Below, piece after piece: positions 18,177 to 26,566 of a DNA stretch of 64,000 bases. Source of the stretch: Stenotrophomonas sp. MYb238 (GTDB lineage: Bacteria; Pseudomonadota; Gammaproteobacteria; Xanthomonadales; Xanthomonadaceae). Each line of letters starts with the position of its first letter. Positions within the stretch are counted from its first letter, which is position 1. Where the stretch lies: the NCBI RefSeq assembly GCF_009496535.1, contig NZ_WIDL01000008.1:1-64000 (forward strand), written 5' to 3'. The position numbers and the translations under genes are program-made. Under the pieces are notes generated by a model, which ran no database searches, was not told where the DNA came from, and was given only the letters and a program-made list of their open reading frames with translations.

Positions 18177-20094
18177 AGGCGACCTCGCACGCAGGCTGCA
18201 CCAGGCAGGACGGCTGGCCGACGCCGAAGCCGCTTACCGAGCCGCGCTGCAACGCGCGCCGGAGGATGGCGCCCTGCTCAGGGACCTGGGAGTGCTTCTC
18301 ATGCAATCCAGGCGTCTGTCGGATGCGCTCGTGCAGTTCGCGCGCATACCCCTTCAACATCCCGCCCATCCCTCGTCCCTGGTTCCCAGGGCGCTGTGCG
18401 AGCGCGACAGCGGCTTGCCTGGCGATGCGCTGGCAAGCGCGGGCGTGGCCATCGCCGCGACACCTGGCGATCCCTTGGGCTGGCTGCTTCATGGCAGCCT
18501 TCTCGTGGCCACCGGCGCCATCGAAACGGCGGAGGCGTCCTTGCGGCGGTGCCTGCACCTGGCGCCCGGGATGGCCGAAGCCCACCACTTCCTCGGCGAA
18601 TGCCTACAGCGGCAGGGGCGGTACAGGGAAGCCATCGCCGAGTACCAGCACGTCTTGCGGAGCAAGCCGCAAGAAGCACTGAACATCGCGCAATGCGCCG
18701 AGTCGCTGGGGGATATGGCGCTTGCTCGTCGGTATTACGAGCATGCCGTCCAGGCGATACCCGCACACCTCCACGCCCATGCGCGCCTGCTGCATGTGCT
18801 TTCGTTGACCTGCGATTTCCCTGCCCGCGACGCGCTCAGGAGAAAGCTTGGCCTTCTGCTCGAGCAGCCACTGGCCGACGGCGACAGGCCCGAACCGTTC
18901 CATCTCTGCTATCAGCAGCTGGCCCCGGCAACCTACCGGAAGGCGCTGGCCCACTATGCGGCTCAACACCGTGCACGGATCAGGCCTACCAACAGCGCAC
19001 TTCGCCGCAGCGGCGAACGGATCCACATCGGCTACCTGTCGGCGGACTTCGGCAACCACGCCGTGGGTCATCTGATCCAGGGCCTGCTCCGGGCCCATGA
19101 CCGTGATGGCTTCAGGATCTCGGCCTTCTCCCTTGCCACCGCGCCGCAAGCGGCGACGCCGATCGTCGAGCATGGTATCGAGGCGTTCTTCCCGCTCGGC
19201 GGGCTCTCCGATACCGAGGCGGCCGCGCTGATCGCCGCCCAGGACGTCGATGTCCTGTTCGATCTCGGCGGCTACACCAAAGGTTCCCGCCCCTCCATCC
19301 TTGCGCTCCGTCCCGCCGGCATCCAACTGGGTTGGCTTGGTTTCATAAGCCCCCATGAGGCGCCCTGGCTGGATGCGCTCGTCTTCGACGATGTCGTCCA
19401 GCCTGAAGATGAAGACTGGCTGTTTTCCGACCATGTCGTCCGGCTGCCTTCCCCTTTGCTGCCTGGCACCGGGCCGGCGACCATCGCTCCGGCTACCCGC
19501 GCCGACTTCGGCCTTCCGGAGGTTGGCCCCGTGCTGGCCAGCTTCAACAACACCTACAAACTGAGCGCTGACCTGATCTCGGCATGGGCAGCCATCCTGA
19601 GCGCCTGTCCCGACACCCACCTGGCCATCTACGCGCCGGACCATGCGCGCGAGGGCTTGACCACGCATTGGCAGGTCTGCGGCGGCGATGGAAGCCGCCT
19701 GATCTTCCTCGACAACATCGACCGGGCCTCCAATCTGGCGCGGATGCGGTGTTGCGACCTGATGCTCGATGCCTTCGACTACAGCGCCGGGGCCACGGCA
19801 ATCGACGCGCTGGCGGCGGGCCTTCCTGTGCTTTGCAGTACGGGGACGAGCCCGGTATCGCGCCTTTCCGCAAGCATCAACCGCTTCCTGGAGCTACCGG
19901 ACTTCATCGCGGACTCACCGGCCGACTACATCGAAAAGGCCATCGCGATCATCAACCGGAAGGATGGACTTGCGCAGGCCAGGCAAGCCCTGCTCGCCTC
20001 GCCGAAGCGCGACGAACTGCTGGATCCGCGCAGGACGGCAAGGGAGATCGAGGCTCTTTGCCGCGGGCTCCTCCGCGAGGAGGCCACTCCATGA
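18169..20094 (+). CDS. TPR-fused GT41 (O-GlcNAc transferase/SPINDLY-like) glycosyltransferase
   Basis: A 641-residue protein with about six TPR-like repeats (residues 1-215) and a C-terminal GT41 catalytic region (about 280-635). Visible OGT landmarks are IGYLSADFGNHAVGHL (His297, aligned with the catalytic-base His of human OGT) and LGGYTKGSRPSILALRPAGIQLGWLG. LASFNNTYKL carries Lys464, equivalent to the UDP-contact Lys of OGT. The human GHTTG segment is replaced by SAGAT before IDALAAGLP, and the GTSG after WLG is replaced by ISPHE, so donor use may differ. The enzyme probably O-glycosylates protein Ser/Thr in the cytoplasm. It overlaps the methyltransferase and oxygenase genes (ATGA at 20091-20094). 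Confidence 0.87.
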   Translation: MNEGDLARRLHQAGRLADAEAAYRAALQRAPEDGALLRDLGVLLMQSRRLSDALVQFARIPLQHPAHPSSLVPRALCERDSGLPGDALASAGVAIAATPGDPLGWLLHGSLLVATGAIETAEASLRRCLHLAPGMAEAHHFLGECLQRQGRYREAIAEYQHVLRSKPQEALNIAQCAESLGDMALARRYYEHAVQAIPAHLHAHARLLHVLSLTCDFPARDALRRKLGLLLEQPLADGDRPEPFHLCYQQLAPATYRKALAHYAAQHRARIRPTNSALRRSGERIHIGYLSADFGNHAVGHLIQGLLRAHDRDGFRISAFSLATAPQAATPIVEHGIEAFFPLGGLSDTEAAALIAAQDVDVLFDLGGYTKGSRPSILALRPAGIQLGWLGFISPHEAPWLDALVFDDVVQPEDEDWLFSDHVVRLPSPLLPGTGPATIAPATRADFGLPEVGPVLASFNNTYKLSADLISAWAAILSACPDTHLAIYAPDHAREGLTTHWQVCGGDGSRLIFLDNIDRASNLARMRCCDLMLDAFDYSAGATAIDALAAGLPVLCSTGTSPVSRLSASINRFLELPDFIADSPADYIEKAIAIINRKDGLAQARQALLASPKRDELLDPRRTAREIEALCRGLLREEATP

Positions 20095-21452
20095 CGCCTG
20101 CCGATCTGCTTGCCAGCGCACGCCGGCATCTCCATGAAGGACAGCTTGAGCGCGCCATCGCCGGCTACGAGGCCTGCCTCCACCACCACCTGCCCGTGCA
20201 TGAAGAATATGCGGGGATCCTCTATGGCAATGCCCGCTTCCAGGAGGCCGCGGCGATCATTTCCCGGGCGCTGGACACCACGCCGGACAACCCCCACCTG
20301 CACTTCCTGCGGGCCTTGTCGCTGCTAGCTGACGGACGGAGTTTCGCCGCCCTTGCGGACCTTGACGCAGCCCTCCGGATCAGCCCGTCCAACCTCGACT
20401 ACCTGCGGAAGCGGGCTGCCGCGCAGGCCCAACTGGACATGCTCGACGCCGCGCTGGAGGATTTCAAGCGTGTCGTCCAGCTCACCCCTGGTGATCTGGA
20501 CGCCGTAGGCAACTGCGGAATCATCCATCTCCGCCGCAACGAATATCCCCAGGCCGTCAACCTGCTGAGCCATTACCTGCGTTTCAAGCCCGGCAACGCC
20601 CAGGTGCTGCGCAGCCTGGCCAATGCGCATCGCGGCATGGGAAACAGCGGCATGGCCCTGCAACTGCTCGCGGAACTGGCGGGGAGAAACCCCACAGACA
20701 ACGCTATCCAGACCGACTATGCCTTGACCCTGCTGGCCACAGGCGATTTCAAGCGCGCGCGAGAGTGCTATCAGAAGGTGGTGGATCGCTCCAGGCGGGA
20801 TCAGTGGGCCTTGACGGGCCTCTATCTGGCCGACAGCGCCCTGGGAGATGCCGCAGCAGCGCAAGGCCTCATGCACAGGAATCTCGTCATCGAAACCGAC
20901 GACGCGGACCTCGTGGATCGCGCCTCGCTACGGACAGCGGTCCTTTCCCATCAAGGCCTGCGTTGGGAACCCATAGGCAAATCCACCGCCGGCGGGCAGC
21001 AAACCACCCTGCTCGACCTGGCAACCCCATCCTTCGCGCAGCTGTCCGACCTCCTGCAGCAGCGGGTAGCGGAAGCCTTCCGCATCCATCTCGACTCCGC
21101 TCTCCCCGAGCACCCTTGGCACCGCGGACGCCCCGCTGGCTGGAAACTGCAGGTCTGGGCAACGGTGCTGCATGGCGAAGGCGGGCACCAACGTTCCCAC
21201 ATACATCCTGCCGGATGGCTGAGCGGCGTCTATTACCTGGACAGCGGCGATGGTGCCGATGGCGAGGGCCAGCTTGTGTTCGGCCACGCTCCGGACGAAC
21301 TCCGGTTCGACCCGCCGCGGCACGATTTCAGCCATGCCCCCCGGACCGGCCAGATCCTGCTGTTCCCGTCCTTCTTTCTGCACCACACAACGCCGTACCG
21401 CGGCCGCAGCAAGCGGATCAGCATCGCGTTCGACGTTCTCCCGCTGGATTAA
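20091..21452 (+). CDS. TPR-fused 2OG-Fe(II) oxygenase
   Basis: A 453-residue protein with TPR-like repeats (residues 5-270, for example YPQAVNLLSHYLRFKPGNAQ) and a C-terminal double-stranded beta-helix oxygenase of the putative 2OG-Fe(II) type. The iron and cosubstrate signature is SHIHPAGWLSGVYYL (His370 and His372), the second ligand region LFPSFFLHHTTPY (His431/432), and Arg442 in KRISIAFD for 2-oxoglutarate. It therefore looks catalytically competent, most likely as a hydroxylase. The ATG at 20091 overlaps the GT41 stop; a longer frame upstream is a shadow. Its stop overlaps the convergent tetR stop by two bases. Three of the four operon proteins carry helical repeats, which argues for a common protein or peptide substrate. 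Confidence 0.82.
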   Translation: MTPADLLASARRHLHEGQLERAIAGYEACLHHHLPVHEEYAGILYGNARFQEAAAIISRALDTTPDNPHLHFLRALSLLADGRSFAALADLDAALRISPSNLDYLRKRAAAQAQLDMLDAALEDFKRVVQLTPGDLDAVGNCGIIHLRRNEYPQAVNLLSHYLRFKPGNAQVLRSLANAHRGMGNSGMALQLLAELAGRNPTDNAIQTDYALTLLATGDFKRARECYQKVVDRSRRDQWALTGLYLADSALGDAAAAQGLMHRNLVIETDDADLVDRASLRTAVLSHQGLRWEPIGKSTAGGQQTTLLDLATPSFAQLSDLLQQRVAEAFRIHLDSALPEHPWHRGRPAGWKLQVWATVLHGEGGHQRSHIHPAGWLSGVYYLDSGDGADGEGQLVFGHAPDELRFDPPRHDFSHAPRTGQILLFPSFFLHHTTPYRGRSKRISIAFDVLPLD

Positions 21453-22048
21453 TTGGGAATCAACGTCTCGATCACATGCTCGACGTAGGACTCGAATTCC
21501 TCGCGGGCCTGCTTCGGCTGCTGCAGCTGCAGGGAAAGCTGCAGGAAGCCGACATAGGCGGCGTAGGCCAGGCGCGCGCGGTGGCGGGCGTCGGTGGAGC
21601 TCAGGCCGGCCTGGCGGAACGAGGCCATCAGGTAGTCCAGGCGGCGCTGCGAGACGCGGTCGATCACCGGGCGCACCAGCGGGTTGTCCAGCGCCTTGAG
21701 CAGTTCGCTGTAGATGACGTGCGGGGTCACCTCGTGCGCGACGAGCTGGAACAGCGCGCGCAGGCGGGTACGCGGATCGGGCACTTCCTCCAGACTGCCG
21801 AACACCTGCTGCTGCTCGACCAGTTCCCAGCGCTCCAGCGCGGCCTGCAACAGGGCGTCGCGGGACGGGAAATGCCAGTAGAAGCTGCCCTTGGTGACGC
21901 CCAGCCGGCGGGCCAGCGGCTCCACCGCGACGGCGCCGACGCCCTGCTCCGCGATCAGGTCCAAGGCCGCCTGGGCCCAGTCGTCCGCGCTGAGGCGGCT
22001 GTTGCGTGTACCGCGGGGTTGCGCCGGAGAAGCTGAAGATTCGTTCAT
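21449..22048 (-). CDS. TetR family transcriptional regulator
   Basis: A 199-residue repressor with an N-terminal helix-turn-helix (ALDLIAEQGVGAVAVEPLARRLGVTKGSFYWHFPSRDALLQAALERWE, about residues 28-74) and a helical ligand domain. It is divergent from the alpha/beta hydrolase-fadE operon, with 182 bases between the starts, so it most likely controls that operon and itself. The likely ligand is a fatty acid or acyl-CoA, by analogy with other TetR regulators beside fadE, which is an inference. The ATG at 22048 is the only one giving a normal N-terminus. Its stop overlaps the stop of the convergent oxygenase gene. Confidence 0.88.
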   Translation of the reverse strand: MNESSASPAQPRGTRNSRLSADDWAQAALDLIAEQGVGAVAVEPLARRLGVTKGSFYWHFPSRDALLQAALERWELVEQQQVFGSLEEVPDPRTRLRALFQLVAHEVTPHVIYSELLKALDNPLVRPVIDRVSQRRLDYLMASFRQAGLSSTDARHRARLAYAAYVGFLQLSLQLQQPKQAREEFESYVEHVIETLIPN

Positions 22049-22153
22049 CCGCTGATTTAACCATACGCCGGGGACTGGTTGCAGTATGCCCACACAGTCG
22101 CCGACGCACGACCGGCGCCATGGCCTGCGCCCTGTGGGAGTAAAGGGCAGTCG

Positions 22154-22200
22154 ATCCATACCCATCAGTATTGACAGGGGTCGTAACCAATCCATACCAT
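22154..22200 (+). promoter_or_regulatory. fadE-operon promoter with repeated ATCCATACC operators
   Basis: The -35 is a perfect TTGACA (22171-22176); with 17-18 bases spacing the -10 is ATACCA/TACCAT (22194-22200). ATCCATACC occurs twice, at 22154-22162 and 22190-22198, 36 bases apart and flanking or covering the promoter. The second copy lies in TACC-ATCG-GGTA, a short palindrome (22195-22206). This layout fits repression by the adjacent TetR protein, but the operator is inferred from repetition alone. Confidence 0.5.
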
Positions 22201-22230
22201 CGGGTACGGTTTCATCTCCATGGCTCCCGC

Positions 22231-23121
22231 ATGCACGTGCAAGACATCCGGCTGGACGGTGCCCACGGCATCGGGCTGGCCGCCTCGAAAACCACCGGCA
22301 GCAAGCCGCCGATCCTGTTCGCGCACGGTTTCGGCCAGACCCGCGGCGCATGGACGGCGACCGCCGCGGCGCTGCATGCCGCCGGCCACGCCACGCTGGC
22401 CTTCGATGCGCGCGGCCATGGCGGCTCGGACTGGAATCCGGCCGGGCTGCCGTATCACGGCGAACAGTTCACCGACGACCTGATCGTCGTTGCCGGCGAG
22501 CTGCCGCGGCCGCCGGTGCTGGTCGCCGCGTCGATGGGCGGGTTGTTCGGGCTGATGGCCGAGGCGCGCTGGCCCGGGCTGTTCGCGGCGATGGTGCTGG
22601 TGGACATCACGCCGCGCTGGGAAACGCGTGGGGTCGAGCGCATCCTCGCCTTCATGAGCGCGCATCCGGAAGGCTTCGCCTCGCTGGAAGACGCCGCCGA
22701 CAGCATCGCCGCCTACCTGCCGCACCGCCCGCGCAAGAGCGAGGAGGCGCTGCGCGCCCTGCTGCGTCCCACCGCCGAGGGCCGCTGGAACTGGCACTGG
22801 GATCCGCGGCTGGTGGAAGAGCTGGCGCGCGACAGCGAACAGCACCAGGACGCCATCGCCGAGGCCGCGCGCCGCGTCGAATGCCCGGTGCTGCTGGTCA
22901 GCGGCGGCCGCAGCGACCTGGTCACCCCGCAGACCGTGGCCGAATTCCTGGCGCTGGTGCCGCATGCGAAGCACGTGCATCTGCCCGACGCCACGCATAT
23001 GGTGGCAGGCGATGACAACGACGCGTTTACCGCCGCCGTGTTGAACTATCTGGACGCACTCCCCCCGGCTTCCGCCGCAGCGTCCGCCCGTACCGAGCAC
23101 GTTACCGGAGCAAGTCCATGA
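22231..23121 (+). CDS. Alpha/beta hydrolase
   Basis: A 296-residue cytoplasmic alpha/beta-hydrolase-fold protein. It has the oxyanion HG motif (ILFAHGFGQTRGAW, about residues 29-42), the DARGHGGSDW block, the nucleophile elbow ASMGG (about residues 100-104), an Asp in VSGGRSDLVTP and a final His in DATHMVAGD. All three catalytic residues are seen. The ATG overlaps no upstream gene and lies about 30 bases after the predicted promoter. The stop overlaps the fadE start (ATGA at 23118-23121), so the two are co-expressed, and a thioesterase or ester-cleaving role in fatty-acid catabolism is plausible but not shown. Confidence 0.85.
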   Translation: MHVQDIRLDGAHGIGLAASKTTGSKPPILFAHGFGQTRGAWTATAAALHAAGHATLAFDARGHGGSDWNPAGLPYHGEQFTDDLIVVAGELPRPPVLVAASMGGLFGLMAEARWPGLFAAMVLVDITPRWETRGVERILAFMSAHPEGFASLEDAADSIAAYLPHRPRKSEEALRALLRPTAEGRWNWHWDPRLVEELARDSEQHQDAIAEAARRVECPVLLVSGGRSDLVTPQTVAEFLALVPHAKHVHLPDATHMVAGDDNDAFTAAVLNYLDALPPASAAASARTEHVTGASP

Positions 23122-25589
23122 GTATTGTCGTTCCCTTCCTGGCCCTGCTGCTGGCAGGCGCCTTCGTTGCCTACCACCGCATGCGGCTGCTCACCTGGAC
23201 GGTGATCGGCGCGGTGCTGCTGGGCATCTGCTGGTTCGCCGGCGTCAACCAGACCGCGGTCATCGTCGCCGCGGCGATCCTCGCCGTGGTCAGCGCGCTG
23301 GTGCTGCTGCCGTTCCTGCGCAAGCCGCTGATCACTTCGCCGTTCATGGGCGTGTTCCGCAAGGTGTTGCCGCCGCTGTCCAAGACCGAGCGCATCGCGC
23401 TGGAGACCGGCTCGGTCGGCTTCGAGGGCGAACTGTTCACCGGCGACCCGGACTGGCAGAAGCTGCTGAACTATCCCAAGCCGCAGCTCACCGCCGAGGA
23501 GCAGGCCTTCCTCGACGGTCCGGTCGAGGAACTGTGCCGCATGGTCAACGACTGGGAAATCACCCACGTCCACGCCGACCTGCCGCCGGAGCTGTGGGCC
23601 TTCATCAAGAAGAATCGGTTCTTCGGGATGATCATTCCCAAGCAGTACGGCGGCCTGGGTTTCTCCGCGCTGGCGCACCACAAGGTGATCCAGAAGCTGG
23701 CCTCGATCTCCAGCGTGGTCAGCTCCACCGTCGGCGTGCCCAATTCGCTCGGCCCGGGTGAGCTGCTCAACCACTACGGCACGCAGGAGCAGAAGGACTA
23801 CTACCTGCCGCGCCTGGCCGAAGGCATCGAAGTGCCCTGCTTCGGCCTGACCGGTCCGTTCGCCGGTTCCGACGCCACCTCCATTCCCGACTTCGGCATC
23901 GTCTGCAGGGGCACCTGGAACGGCGAGGAAGTGCTGGGCCTGAAGCTGACCTTCGACAAGCGCTACATCACCCTGGCGCCGGTGGCCACGCTGATCGGCA
24001 TGGCCTTCCGTATGTACGACCCGGACGGCCTGCTCGGCGACACCAAGGACATCGGCATCACCCTGGCGCTGCTGCCGCGCGACACCGCCGGCGTGGAGAT
24101 CGGCCGCCGCCACTTCCCGCTGAACTCGCCGTTCCAGAACGGCCCGATCCGCGGCAAGGACGTGTTCATCCCGCTGAGCCAGATCATCGGCGGCCCGGAG
24201 AAGCGCGGCCTGGGCTGGAACATGCTCAACGAATGCCTGGCCGTCGGCCGTTCGATCACGCTGCCGTCCACCGCTTCCGGCGGCGCCAAGGCCGGTGCGA
24301 TCGTCACCGGCGCCTACGCGCGCATCCGCAAGCAGTTCGGCCTGTCGGTCGGCCGCTTCGAGGGCGTGGAGGAAGCGCTGGCCCGCATCGGTGGCAAGGC
24401 CTACAAGATCAGCGCGCTGTCGCAGGCCACGGCCGCGGCGGTGGACCGCGGCGACGTGCCGTCGGTGCCGTCGGCCATCGCCAAGTACCACTGCACCAAC
24501 ATGAGCCGCGAGTGCATCAGCGACATGATGGACATCATCGGCGGCAAGGGCATCATCCTGGGCCCGCGCAACTTCGCCGGCCGCAGCTGGCAGGCCGCGC
24601 CGATCGCCATCACAGTCGAAGGCGCCAACATCATGACCCGCAGCCTGCTGATCTTCGGCCAGGGCGCGATCCTGTGCCATCCGTGGGTGCTCAAGGAAAT
24701 GAAGGCGGCGCAGGACGAGGACCGCACCGCCGGCCTGCGCGAGTTCGACCAGGCGCTGTTCGGCCACGTGCGCTTCGGCATCTCCAACGCCGTGCGGTCG
24801 TTCTGGTTCGGCCTGACCGGCGCGCGCTTCGGCGCCGCGCCGGGCGATGCCTACACCCGCCGCTACTTCCGCAAGCTCGACCGCTACTCGGCCAACCTGG
24901 CACTGATGGCCGACATCTCGATGATGACCCTGGGCGGCAAGCTCAAGTTCAAGGAATCGCTGTCCGGCCGCCTGGGTGACGTGCTCAGCCATATCTACAT
25001 GACCAGCGCGATGCTCAAGCGCTACCACGACGAGGGCGCGCCGAGCGCCGACCAGCCGCTGCTGGCCTGGGCCTTCCACGACAGCGTGCACCGCATCGAG
25101 GAGTCGCTGTCGGCGGCGCTGCGCAACTTCCCGATCCGTCCGATCGGCTGGCTGATGTGGGCGCTGATCTTCCCGTTCGGCCGCCGCGCCGAGGCTCCCG
25201 GCGACCGCCTGAGCCGCCGCGTCGCCGCCACCCTGATGTCGCCCAACGAAGCCCGCGACCGTCTGGCCCAGGGCGTGTTCCTGACGCCCTGCGAGAACAA
25301 TCCGGGCGGCCGCATCGCCAGCTACCTGACCAAGGCGGTCATGGCCGAGCCGGTGGAGCGCAAGTTCCTCAAGGCGCTCAAGACCAAGGGCATCGAGGCG
25401 CTCACCTTCCCGGCGCAGCTGGACGAGGCGGTGGCCGAGGGCGTCATCACCCAGGACGAGCGCACCCTGCTGGAGGAACTGCGCGCGATCACCCTGGACA
25501 CGATCACCGTGGACGACTTCGAACCGCACGAGCTGCGCGCGGCTTCGTACTACGACCACGAAGGCCAGCGGCCTTCGCAGGTGGCCTGA
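23118..25589 (+). CDS. fadE: Acyl-CoA dehydrogenase FadE
   Basis: FAD enzyme for the first oxidation of fatty acyl-CoA in beta-oxidation. The 823-residue length matches the large membrane-associated FadE type (about 814 in E. coli), with two or three N-terminal hydrophobic segments (residues 3-70). The acyl-CoA dehydrogenase core has FFGMIIPKQYGGLGFSALAHHKVIQKLAS, CFGLTGPFAGSDATSIPDFG and SRECISDMMDIIGGKGIILGP. A long C-terminal extension specific to FadE follows. The ATG overlaps the hydrolase stop. The TetR regulator and the tandem operators upstream suggest induction by fatty acids. Confidence 0.95.
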   Translation: MSIVVPFLALLLAGAFVAYHRMRLLTWTVIGAVLLGICWFAGVNQTAVIVAAAILAVVSALVLLPFLRKPLITSPFMGVFRKVLPPLSKTERIALETGSVGFEGELFTGDPDWQKLLNYPKPQLTAEEQAFLDGPVEELCRMVNDWEITHVHADLPPELWAFIKKNRFFGMIIPKQYGGLGFSALAHHKVIQKLASISSVVSSTVGVPNSLGPGELLNHYGTQEQKDYYLPRLAEGIEVPCFGLTGPFAGSDATSIPDFGIVCRGTWNGEEVLGLKLTFDKRYITLAPVATLIGMAFRMYDPDGLLGDTKDIGITLALLPRDTAGVEIGRRHFPLNSPFQNGPIRGKDVFIPLSQIIGGPEKRGLGWNMLNECLAVGRSITLPSTASGGAKAGAIVTGAYARIRKQFGLSVGRFEGVEEALARIGGKAYKISALSQATAAAVDRGDVPSVPSAIAKYHCTNMSRECISDMMDIIGGKGIILGPRNFAGRSWQAAPIAITVEGANIMTRSLLIFGQGAILCHPWVLKEMKAAQDEDRTAGLREFDQALFGHVRFGISNAVRSFWFGLTGARFGAAPGDAYTRRYFRKLDRYSANLALMADISMMTLGGKLKFKESLSGRLGDVLSHIYMTSAMLKRYHDEGAPSADQPLLAWAFHDSVHRIEESLSAALRNFPIRPIGWLMWALIFPFGRRAEAPGDRLSRRVAATLMSPNEARDRLAQGVFLTPCENNPGGRIASYLTKAVMAEPVERKFLKALKTKGIEALTFPAQLDEAVAEGVITQDERTLLEELRAITLDTITVDDFEPHELRAASYYDHEGQRPSQVA

Positions 25590-25614
25590 GTCAGAGCAAC
25601 CATCGGCAACCGGA

Positions 25615-25643
25615 AACGGCGGGCGCATGCCCGCCGTTTTCTT
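25615..25643 (+). terminator. Rho-independent terminator after fadE
   Basis: Ten-base perfect stem AACGGCGGGC/GCCCGCCGTT with a GCAT loop (25625-25628), followed by TTCTTTC. It closes the hydrolase-fadE transcript. Confidence 0.85.
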
Positions 25644-25656
25644 TCGCGGGGAAGGC

Positions 25657-25752
25657 ATGACCGCCCTGTTGCGCCCGCTCTACCGGCGCCTGTCGCACCG
25701 GCCCTGCGGCCGCCGGCTGTTCGCGCGCGTGGTGTACTTCAAGGCGCCCTAG
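25657..25752 (+). pseudogene. 5' remnant of a DUF4442/thioesterase-like gene
   Basis: A 31-codon frame with a GGGGAAGG ribosome binding site encodes a basic start MTALLRPLYRRLSHRPCGRR followed by LFARVVYFKAP and then TAG. From memory this resembles the N-terminus of DUF4442 (hot-dog fold) proteins, which usually read KAPYF; here the codon for Tyr (TAC) appears as TAG and the next codons give FAAP. Nothing recognisable of the family follows, so the rest has been deleted. The identification is tentative because the match is short. It could equally be a real micro-peptide. Confidence 0.35.
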
Positions 25753-26146
25753 TTCGCCGCGCCAGGCAGGCAAGGAGACGCCAATGGAACCTGACGCGTC
25801 GACGCACGCCCTGTTGTAATCGGTCAAGAACGGTTGTTCTTCATGGAAGCAGGCCTGACCGGCAAATGCTCGTTCGTGAGCAAGCTCGCTCCCCGCAGGG
25901 AACGCAACCAGCGCGTCAACACACCCCAGGAACCAGCCAATGCAACTCGTGCAAGCAATCGCGCCATGCAATCTCGCCGAACCGAGCGCCGGGCTGAGGG
26001 TCCACGCTTCGGAACGCTCCATCACCAGCGCCACAACCGGTTACGAACTGCCGGTGCGGGCCGGCATCAGCGATGCCGCAATCGCGGAGGTGTTCGTCGC
26101 CCACATCGCGATGCGGGTGCCGCCGCGCCGCAAGCACGGCTGAGCC
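25753..26146 (+). other. Stretch with one doubtful small ORF (25940-26143)
   Basis: No convincing gene was found in this stretch. A 67-codon frame at 25940-26143 starts after an AGGAA-type ribosome binding site and ends three bases before the start of the next membrane-protein gene, so it could be a coupled leader peptide, but its composition resembles nothing I know. A REP-like half-palindrome lies at 25871-25894. The stretch may be eroded sequence left after loss of the DUF4442-like gene. Confidence 0.3.
25871..25894. repeat. Solitary REP-like palindrome
   Basis: CGTTCGTGAGCAAGCTCGCTCC shares the layout of the palindromes near rsmE (TCGC-stem-AAG-stem-GCTCC) with a different stem sequence, and resembles the GGGAGCGAGCTTGCTC repeats of pseudomonads and xanthomonads. 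Only a single unit is seen. Confidence 0.4.
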
Positions 26147-26530
26147 ATGGACACCGCCGAACTGCTGATACGCCTGGGCGGCCTGCACAGCTTGGGCTTC
26201 GCCGCATTCCATCTGGCCTTCTGGAAGCTGTTCGACTGGAAACGCGATCTCGCCCGCAACAGCCTGGCCAACCGCGCGATCCTGCAGATCCTCAACCTGC
26301 GCCTGGTCTACGTGTTCCTGGGCATGGGCGCGGTGTCGCTGGCCTTCGCCCGCGACCTGCCCGCCACGCCGCTGGGGCGGGCGCTGCTGGGATTCATGGC
26401 GCTGTTTTGGCTGGGACGCGGCGTGGAGCAGTTCGTATTCCTGCGCATCGACGACTGGCGCGTGCACCTGTTGAGCGCATTGTTCGCACTTGGAACAGCG
26501 CTGTATGCCGTGCCGTTGTGGCTGGCCTGA
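26147..26530 (+). CDS. Small integral membrane protein, unknown function
   Basis: A 127-residue protein with four predicted transmembrane helices (about residues 5-25, 42-62, 70-90 and 103-124). Some helices carry conserved-looking polar residues, as in GGLHSLGFAAFHLAFWKLF and MALFWLGRGVEQFVF. No family was recognised with confidence. The repeated Arg/Trp/His at membrane borders is ordinary for such proteins. The frame begins three bases after a doubtful small ORF and has no convincing independent promoter. It is convergent with the MFS-like transporter gene downstream. Confidence 0.65.
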   Translation: MDTAELLIRLGGLHSLGFAAFHLAFWKLFDWKRDLARNSLANRAILQILNLRLVYVFLGMGAVSLAFARDLPATPLGRALLGFMALFWLGRGVEQFVFLRIDDWRVHLLSALFALGTALYAVPLWLA

Positions 26531-26566
26531 GGCGCGCCGTCGATCCGCGCGCGTCCTGCGCCAGCA

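Noticed and set aside
18169-21452. The TPR proteins as a type III or VI secretion module
   Set aside because: The C-terminal domains are clearly glycosyltransferase and oxygenase, and no secretion component is nearby.
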